A DNA stretch of 64,000 bases from Geodermatophilus obscurus DSM 43160 (GTDB taxonomy: Bacteria > Actinomycetota > Actinomycetes > Mycobacteriales > Geodermatophilaceae), in assembly GCF_000025345.1 (NCBI RefSeq), contig NC_013757.1, forward strand, positions 1,302,001 through 1,366,000, written 5' to 3'. Both the position numbers and the translations under genes were made by a program. Shown here piece by piece: positions 53,332 through 61,596 of the stretch; the first letter of the stretch is position 1, and every line of letters begins with the position of its first letter. Below the pieces are notes generated by a model that saw nothing but the letters and a program-made list of their open reading frames with translations, made no database searches and was not told the DNA's origin.

Positions 53332-53716
53332 GAACGGTAGTGCTTCGGAAAACGAAGCACAAGGGCCGCGGCCGGGCCGCGCCGCGCGGGGTACACGGAC
53401 GGGCAAGCCGCTGCTGGTGGCCTTCGACCTGCTCGGCCGTCGCTGGGCGCTGCGCGTCGTGTGGGAGCTGCGCGAGGAGCAGCTGGGCTTCCGCGCACTG
53501 CAGGAACGCTGTGAGGGGATGTCCTCCAGCGTGCTCCGTGACCGCTTGGCCGAACTCGTCGGCGCCCGTCTGATCGAGGCCGACGACGACCGTCGGTATC
53601 GCCTCTCCGCGCACGGCGCCGGCCTGCTGGACGCCCTGCGGCCGCTCTCTGCCTGGGCCGACGAATGGGGTGGACACACCTACCGCTCACCCCTGTCGGG
53701 TCGCCCCGGCGGCTGA
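53321..53716 (+). CDS. HxlR family transcriptional regulator
   Basis: 131-residue (from GTG 53321) winged-helix regulator: LLVAFDLLGRRWALRVVWEL, LGFRALQERCEGMSSSVLRD, RLAELVGARLIEADDDRRYRL in pieces, and ALRPLSAWADEWG, all standard HxlR features. An ATG at 53312 is an alternative, but the -10 TAGAAT (53308-53313) places the transcript start near 53320, so a leaderless GTG start is more likely. Two perfect palindromes with the same TGCTTCG half-site overlap its 5' end, indicating autoregulation and shared control of the divergent ridA gene. HxlR proteins often answer to electrophiles or redox signals. Confidence 0.88.
   Translation: MSKQNGSASENEAQGPRPGRAARGTRTGKPLLVAFDLLGRRWALRVVWELREEQLGFRALQERCEGMSSSVLRDRLAELVGARLIEADDDRRYRLSAHGAGLLDALRPLSAWADEWGGHTYRSPLSGRPGG
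53340..53360. promoter_or_regulatory. Palindromic operator 2 (GTGCTTCG-N5-CGAAGCAC)
   Basis: Perfect 8-bp arms with a five-base A-rich spacer, centred 28 bp from operator 1 and inside the coding start of the HxlR gene. Confidence 0.6.
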
Positions 53717-54025
53717 ACCGCACGTGCGGCGGTCCTGCACGAACGTCAGGGGGTCGGCACCTCGGCCGCCGGAGAGCCGTGTCGGGGGAACGGACAGCGT
53801 CCGTGAGCCCGGCACGCCGACGGCTCGGACCGAGGACCCTGCGAGCAGCTGCGGGGACATCGCACAACCACCGTCACGGCGAAGCGGACCTCGACGTCGC
53901 CGCCGGTCGTGGTGGCCGGCGACCGAGTGGTCCCGATCGACTCCAGGGTGTGTCCCGGCGTTCGACGAGCCGGAGTCGTCTCCGGAGCCGAGCTCCACGA
54001 GTGACCGGTCGGCCGGTGTCCCCGG

Positions 54026-54148
54026 TCAGTCCGACCAGGGCAGCGCGCGGCGCTCCCCGCCGGTCAACCACTTGAGGACCGCGATGCCGTCGTCCTGCAG
54101 CTGGTCGGCCTGGTGGGTGAGGACGTGCCGCATCACGCGGCGGACCAT
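54026..54148 (-). CDS. Possible 40-residue small protein or gene fragment
   Basis: A minus-strand frame in the 600-bp gap between hxlR and the MFS gene. The product starts MVRRVMRHVLTHQADQLQDD and ends LKWLTGGERRALPWSD. Its composition (Trp, Gln, His, Asp, few Ala/Arg runs) looks more protein-like than the shadow frames around it, and it could equally be the C-terminal end of a decayed gene, since a TAG lies eight codons upstream. There is no good ribosome-binding site. I do not recognise a family. The rest of 53717-54256 shows nothing supportable. Confidence 0.3.
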   Translation of the reverse strand: MVRRVMRHVLTHQADQLQDDGIAVLKWLTGGERRALPWSD

Positions 54149-54256
54149 CTCGGGCGCCGGTTGCGCCTCCTACGGCGTCGTCCGGGCGCAACGACGCGTG
54201 CAAGCCCTCGCCGACCTCACCACCCCTGCCGCCGCGGGGACGGCATGGGAAGTGCT

Positions 54257-54289
54257 CGCCCCGGACGCCGGGATCCGGCGTCCGGGGCG
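54257..54289 (-). terminator. Hairpin ending the cat/MFS operon
   Basis: CGCCCCGGACGCCGG, loop GAT, CCGGCGTCCGGGGCG: a perfect 15-bp stem about 30 bp beyond the MFS stop codon. Confidence 0.75.
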
Positions 54290-54320
54290 GGCCTGTCCTG
54301 TGTCCGTGGCTGCCGACCCG

Positions 54321-55720
54321 CTACCGCGCCCGGCGGGCGAGCAGGTCGCCCGGCTCCAGGGCCAGCGCGACGGGCGCCGTCCGGCGGGCCGCCTGCGCGT
54401 GCCGGGCATCCGCCGTCGGCACGACCAGCGTGAGCAGGGCGCCGACGACGGCCAGTGCGGTGAGCACGTAGAAGATCGTGTTCAGTGCGATGCCCGAAGC
54501 GACGAGCAGGCCGCCGATGAGCGGACCGCCGATGCCACCGAGGCGGCCGAACCCGGCGCACCAGGCGACACCAGCGCTGCGCACGTTCGTGCGGTAGTAG
54601 GTCGCGACGAAGCCGTAGATGAGGATCTGCGTCCCGCTCGTGCCCAGGCCGACGACGGCGACGAAGGCCAGGAGCACGCCGAGCGGGAGGCTGACCGTCA
54701 GCAGCGCGAGCGCCACGGCGCCGAACAGGAACGAGGCGGCCACCACGCGCTTGGGGCCGAACCGGTCGGCGAACCGGGAGGCGGCCAGCGCGCCCAGGAC
54801 GGCGCCGCCGTTGAGGACCAGCAGGAAGGCCAGTGACCCGTTGGTGGAGAAGCCGGCGCGGCCCATCAGCTCGGGCAGCCAGGTGTTCAGGGCGTAGACG
54901 AGCAGCAGGCCGGTGGCGCTGAGCAGGCCCAGCAGGAAGGTCGGCAGCAGGTACGTGCGGCCGGTCAGCCCGGCGAAGCCGGCACGTCCCTCGGCGACCG
55001 GGGCGACGACCTCCGGGCCCTCGGTGCGGGGCTCGGCGAGGGTGACCCCGGTCCGCGCCGAGACCGCCTGCGCCTCGTCCAGGCGGCCGCGCGACGCCAG
55101 CCAGGCCGGCGACTCGGGCATCTTGAGGAAGGCGAGGGGGAACAGCGTCACCAGCGGTAGGGCGCCGATCCAGAACATGCCCCGCCAGCCGATGACGTCC
55201 AGCAGCAGGATGGCCAGCAGGGCGGCGAGCAGGCTGCCCAGCGGCACCCCGGAGTAGGTGATCGCGTTGGCCAGGTTCTTCTTCCCTGCGGGTGCGAACT
55301 CGGCCACGAGCGCTCCGGTGGTGGCGACCAGCGCGCCGACCCCGATGCCGGTGACGAAGCGGAGCAGGCCGAAGGTCGTCGTGCTCGCCGCCAGCGCGGT
55401 CAGTGCCATGCCGACGGAGAACCACGCGTAGGCGGTGAGCATGACCTTCCGCCGGCCGATGACGTCGGCGACGCTGCCGGCCAGCAGGGCCCCGACCAGC
55501 ACGCCGATCAGCGCGTAGCTGCCCAGCGCCCCGGCCAGGGCCGGCGTCACCTCGCCGATCTGGCCGGGGTCGCGCAGGAAGAGGGGGACGACGGTCCCGT
55601 AGACGACCAGGTCGTAGCCTCGACCACCAGGCCGACCGTGGCCAGCGAGACGATCCAGGTGACCGACCTGCGACGGAGCACGTCCTGCCGGACGGCTCCG
55701 TCCTGCGTGGGGAATGCCAC
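54321..55720 (-). pseudogene. MFS aromatic-acid (benzoate) transporter, single frameshift
   Basis: A 12-helix major facilitator of the aromatic acid:H+ symporter type. The first frame (GTG 55720, AGGAG eight bases upstream) gives SVTWIVSLATVGLVVEA; the next frame continues as GYDLVVYGTVVPLFLRDPGQ, the AAHS first-helix signature, then GSVADVIGRRKVMLTAYAWF, DRFGPKR and SGTQILIYGFVATYYRTNVR. One G missing near 55617-55621 (GAGGCTAC where GAGGGCTAC is expected) explains the shift. Position at the end of the lysR-catB-catA-catC run makes benzoate its likely substrate (BenK/PcaK-like). It may be functional if the frameshift is a sequencing error. Confidence 0.88.
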
Positions 55721-55870
55721 TGCTGTTCTCCTCGGGACGGGCCCTGGCGCGGGACGGCCGGGTGGCCGTGGCAGGGCAGGGGACACCCGGCGACCGACGT
55801 CGCCACGGGTGGGGGAGGGGGGATGCGCCGGGCGGAGGTGTCGACGCCGGGCGGCCTGGTGGTGCAGCGG

Positions 55871-55920
55871 TGCGGGTCGTGCGGTGGTGCGGGTCGTGCG
55901 GTGCTGCGGGTCGTGCGGGG
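55871..55920. repeat. 17-bp tandem repeat, three copies
   Basis: TGCGGGTCGTGCGGTGG, TGCGGGTCGTGCGGTGC and TGCGGGTCGTGCGGGG in the gap between the MFS gene and catC. Confidence 0.7.
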
Positions 55921-55961
55921 TCAGCCGGACGATGCGTTGGCTGTCGGGTCCTGCGCGGTGC

Positions 55962-56303
55962 CTACTGCGCCGCGTCGTCCTGCGCCGGGGTCTGCGCGGT
56001 GCTCTTGTGCGCCGGGTCCTGCGCGATGTCCGACGGGTGCGCGGCCAGCGGCGTGACCGTGATGCTCATGTGGGGGAACAGCGGCAGGCCCCACAGGATC
56101 TGGTGCAGCTGCTCGTTGCTGTCGACGGCGAAGACGCTGAGGTTGGCGTACTGCCCGACGCACCGCCAGATGTGCGGCCAGTGGCCGGAGCGCTGCCACT
56201 GCTGGGAGTACGCCTTCTCCCGGGCGAGGAGGTCGTCGCGTGCCGCCGGGTCCATGTCCGGCGGCAGCGCGACGTCCATCCGCACCGCGTACAGCTCGGT
56301 CAC
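55962..56303 (-). CDS. catC: Muconolactone delta-isomerase
   Basis: 113-residue protein with the compact muconolactone isomerase pattern: LYAVRMDVALPPDMDPAARD, DLLAREKAYSQQWQRSGHW, WRCVGQYANLSVFAVDSNEQ, LHQILWGLPLFPHMSITVTP, LAAHPSDI. It converts muconolactone to 3-oxoadipate enol-lactone in the catechol ortho-cleavage pathway. A Gln/Asp/Ala-rich tail after the usual end (about 20 residues) is an extension relative to typical 92-96-residue enzymes. GTG 56303 follows GAGGAGAAACC. It lies downstream of catA in the same direction. Confidence 0.94.
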   Translation of the reverse strand: MTELYAVRMDVALPPDMDPAARDDLLAREKAYSQQWQRSGHWPHIWRCVGQYANLSVFAVDSNEQLHQILWGLPLFPHMSITVTPLAAHPSDIAQDPAHKSTAQTPAQDDAAQ

Positions 56304-56373
56304 GGTTTCTCCTCGCTGGCGCTCGTCGGCCCGTGCCCGGGTGCTCCGTTCGTGCGTGACCTCGCGAGCTCGG

Positions 56374-58468
<2,095 letters not shown>

Positions 58469-58472
<4 letters not shown>

Positions 58473-59407
58473 CGGGTTCCTCCCAGGGGGACGTCGAGGT
58501 CTGCGGACGGGAGGTCCACGTCGGGGGTGGTGAAGCCGTTGGCCTCCAGGGCGCGGAGCAACCGGGCCAGAGCGGGGGAGGGGTCCTCTCGGCGCCACGC
58601 GATCGCCAGGTCGATGGACACCTCGTCGGCGACCGGGATCAGCTGTACGCCCTGGACGCGCAGGGCCAGCGCGGCCTCCGGCAGCACCGCCACGCCGAGG
58701 CCGGCTGCCACGAGCGTGAGCAGGATCGAGGTCTGGGCCGCCGCGTGCACGCGGCGGGGGAGGAAGCCGGCGCTGAGGCAGGCCTGGGTCACGGCCCCGT
58801 CCACGACGGAGTCCGGGACCCCGTAGACGACGAAGTCCTCGTCCCGCAGCTCGGCGAGCCTCACCGGCTCGTCCCCGGCGAGACGGTGGCTCTGCGGAAC
58901 CGCCACCACCAGGCGCTCGCGGGCCACCAGACGCGACGCCAGGCCGGCGCGGCGCAGGGGGGGACGGAGGACGGCCAGGTCGATCCGGTCCTCCTCCAGC
59001 GCCTGTTCCTGCGCGGGGGTGAGGAGGTCCGGCTCGAACCTCAGCTGCAGGCCGGGCAGCTCGCGAGTGGCGATCCGGGCCAGCTGGGGGAGCTGGCGGT
59101 AGGCGGCCAGTCCGGTCGCACCCACCCGGAGCAGCCCGGTCCTGCCGGCACCGACCAGCCGCACCCGGGTCTGCGCGGCCTCGATCGACCCGAGGATGCG
59201 TTCGGCGTCGAGCAGCAGGGCCTCGCCGGCCGGCGTGAGCTCGACCCGGCGCGTCGTCCGGTCGAACAACGTGGCGCCGAGCTGGGCCTCCAGTTGCCGG
59301 ATCGCCTGGGACAGCGGGGACTGGGCCATGTGCAGCCGTTCGGCCGCCCGTCCGAAGTGCCGGGTCTGCGCCACGGCGACGAAGTACTGCAGCTGCCTGA
59401 TCTCCAC
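58469..59407 (-). CDS. LysR family regulator of the cat/ben cluster
   Basis: 312-residue regulator. The N-terminal HTH reads IRQLQYFVAVAQTRHFGRAA, ERLHMAQSPLSQAIRQLEAQ; the effector domain includes RVGATGLAAYRQLPQLARIA, FEPDLLTPAQEQALEEDRID and VAAGLGVAVLPEAAL. This resembles CatR/CatM/BenM-type regulators that respond to muconate or benzoate. GTG 59407 (GGAGGGG upstream) fits the family start. It is divergent from benA with a 240-bp gap that contains GCAA-N8-TTGC at 59498-59513, a plausible LysR-type box. Confidence 0.92.
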
Positions 59408-59497
59408 GTCCCCTCCTCTCGCGGTCCGGCCCGCGCTGACCGAGCGCTGGGTGCGTCGCTGTGATGCACCCAACGTAGGACCGGTGCCCGTGTAGCC

Positions 59498-59513
59498 GCA
59501 AAGACTGAATTGC
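59498..59513. promoter_or_regulatory. Candidate LysR-type operator GCAA-N8-TTGC
   Basis: An inverted repeat with 4-bp arms, containing a T-N11-A-like core, 91 bp from the LysR start and 135 bp from benA. Confidence 0.4.
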
Positions 59514-59590
59514 ACCACATCGAGACGCTCAGCGTCTGGGTCGACCCTGGGTCAGGACTGGGCAGAGTGCTGGCGCGGACGTGACCCGCA

Positions 59591-59603
59591 CCACTGACAG
59601 TGG
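59591..59603. promoter_or_regulatory. Palindrome CCACTG-A-CAGTGG upstream of benA
   Basis: Perfect 6-bp arms 45 bp before the benA start. Possible binding site for the LysR protein or another regulator. Confidence 0.35.
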
Positions 59604-59647
59604 AGGGAGCGCACTCGACCCACTGCCCACTGGACCGGAGGTCCGCC

Positions 59648-61024
59648 ATGACAGTCGATGCCACCCAGCTGCACGACGTCCTCACCGATGCCGTGATCGA
59701 CGACCCCGAGGCCGGGGTCTACCGCGCCAACCGTCGGATCTTCACCGACGAGGAGGTCTTCGAGCTGGAGATGACCCACATCTTCGAGGGGAACTGGGTC
59801 TACCTCGCGCACGAGAGCCAGGTCCCGGACCCCGGGGACTACTTCACCACCTACATCGGCCGCCAGCCCGTCGTCATCACCCGCGACAAGCACGGCGAGC
59901 TGCACTGCCTGATCAACGCCTGCGCACACCGCGGGGCGATGCTCTGCCGCCGCAAGACGGACAACCGCATGACGCTGACCTGCCCGTTCCACGGCTGGAC
60001 GTTCCGCAACGACGGTGCCCTGCTGAAGGTCAAGGACCCCGACGGCGCCGGCTACCCGGGCAGTTTCAACAAGGACGGTTCGCACGACCTGGTCAAGGTG
60101 GCGCGGTTCGACAGCTACCGCGGGTTCCTCTTCGGCAGCGTCAACCCGGACGTGAGCACGCTCGCCGAGCACCTCGGTGACACCACCAAGGTCATCGACA
60201 TGCTCGTCGACCAGTCGCCGGAGGGGCTGGAGGTGCTGCGCGGCTCCTCGACCTACACCTACGACGGCAACTGGAAGGTCCAGGCGGAGAACGGCGCCGA
60301 CGGCTACCACGTCAGCGCGACCCACTGGAACTACGCGGCCACGACCTCGCGGCGCAGCACGGGCGAGTCGAAGAACACGACCAAGGCCCTGGACGCCGGC
60401 GGCTGGGGCAAGTCCGGTGGCGGCTACTGGTCCTACCCCAACGGGCACCTGTGCCTGTGGACCTGGGCGGCCAACCCGGAGGACCGCCCGCTGTGGGACC
60501 GCATGGACGAGCTCAAGGCGCAGTTCGGCGAGGCCAAGGGCGAGTTCATGATCAAGGGCTCCCGCAACCTGTGCCTCTACCCGAACGTCTACCTGATGGA
60601 CCAGTTCAGCACCCAGATCCGGCACTTCCGGCCGATCTCGCCCGAGCAGACCGAGGTCACCATCTACTGCATCGCCCCCAAGGGCGAGAGCGCCGAGGCC
60701 CGCGAGCACCGGATCCGCCAGTACGAGGACTTCTTCAACGCCTCGGGCATGGCCACGCCGGACGACCTGGAGGAGTTCCGCTCCTGCCAGCTCACCTTCC
60801 GGGCGACCGCCGCGCCCTGGAACGACATGAGCCGCGGTGCCGAGCACTGGCTGAACGGGCCGGACCCGGTCGCCGAGGCCCTCGGCATGGACGGCGTCAT
60901 CTCCGCGGGGCAGCGCAACGAGGACGAGGGGCTGTACCCGATCCAGCACGGCTACTGGCTGCAGACCATGCGCGCCGCACTCGAGAAGCGGTCCGGCGTG
61001 GCCACCGCGACTCCGGAGGGCTGA
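59648..61024 (+). CDS. benA: Benzoate 1,2-dioxygenase large (alpha) subunit
   Basis: 458-residue ring-hydroxylating oxygenase alpha subunit. The Rieske cluster motif is CAHRGAMLC (CxH) with CPFHGW (CxxH) 17 residues on. The mononuclear-iron region follows ([20 protein letters not shown], with the 2-His ligands). The [20 protein letters not shown] and the C-terminal segment match the benzoate/toluate subfamily. With BenB and the reductase it oxidises benzoate to the cis-diol carboxylate. ATG 59648 follows GGAGG at seven bases. First gene of the plus-strand ben operon. Confidence 0.95.
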   Translation: MTVDATQLHDVLTDAVIDDPEAGVYRANRRIFTDEEVFELEMTHIFEGNWVYLAHESQVPDPGDYFTTYIGRQPVVITRDKHGELHCLINACAHRGAMLCRRKTDNRMTLTCPFHGWTFRNDGALLKVKDPDGAGYPGSFNKDGSHDLVKVARFDSYRGFLFGSVNPDVSTLAEHLGDTTKVIDMLVDQSPEGLEVLRGSSTYTYDGNWKVQAENGADGYHVSATHWNYAATTSRRSTGESKNTTKALDAGGWGKSGGGYWSYPNGHLCLWTWAANPEDRPLWDRMDELKAQFGEAKGEFMIKGSRNLCLYPNVYLMDQFSTQIRHFRPISPEQTEVTIYCIAPKGESAEAREHRIRQYEDFFNASGMATPDDLEEFRSCQLTFRATAAPWNDMSRGAEHWLNGPDPVAEALGMDGVISAGQRNEDEGLYPIQHGYWLQTMRAALEKRSGVATATPEG

Positions 61025-61029
61025 CCGTC

Positions 61030-61578
61030 ATGACCGCCACGCAGAACCCCCAGCACGCCCCGGTCGAGGCAGCGCCCGCGGGCGGGAAGCTCATCACCCA
61101 GAACGCGATCGAGCAGTTCCTCTACCGCGAGGCCCGCTACCTCGACGACCGCGAGTTCGAGAAGTGGCTGGAGTGCTACGCCGACGACGTCGTCTTCTGG
61201 ATGCCGTCGTGGGCCGACGACGACCGGCTCACCGAGGACCCGCACCGGGAGATGTCCCTCATCTACTACTCGAACAAGGGGGGCCTGGAGGACCGCGTCT
61301 TCCGCATCCGCACCGAGCGCTCCAGCGCGACGTCGCTGCCCGAGCCGCGCACGAGTCACAACATCTCCAACGTCGAGGTCATCGAGCGCCGCGGCGACCT
61401 GGTCGACATCCGGTTCAACTGGCACACGATGTACTTCCGGTACAAGACCGTGGACCCCTACTACGGGACGTCGTTCTACACGATCGACTTCTCCGGGCCC
61501 GCGCCCCTCATCCGTCGCAAGACCGTGGTGCTCAAGAACGACTACATCCACCACGTCGTCGACGTCTACCACCTCTGA
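61030..61578 (+). CDS. benB: Benzoate 1,2-dioxygenase small (beta) subunit
   Basis: 182-residue beta subunit of a ring-hydroxylating dioxygenase: NAIEQFLYREARYLDDREFE, WLECYADDVVFWMPSWADDD, EMSLIYYSNKGGLEDRVFRI, SHNISNVEVIERRGD and YGTSFYTIDFSGPAPLIRRK. It has a structural role in the alpha3beta3 hexamer and contains no metal site. It begins five bases after the benA stop, with GGAGGG overlapping that stop, so the two subunits are tightly coupled. The reductase gene follows 18 bp later. Confidence 0.95.
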   Translation: MTATQNPQHAPVEAAPAGGKLITQNAIEQFLYREARYLDDREFEKWLECYADDVVFWMPSWADDDRLTEDPHREMSLIYYSNKGGLEDRVFRIRTERSSATSLPEPRTSHNISNVEVIERRGDLVDIRFNWHTMYFRYKTVDPYYGTSFYTIDFSGPAPLIRRKTVVLKNDYIHHVVDVYHL

Positions 61579-61596
61579 GCTGGGGAGCGACCTCCC

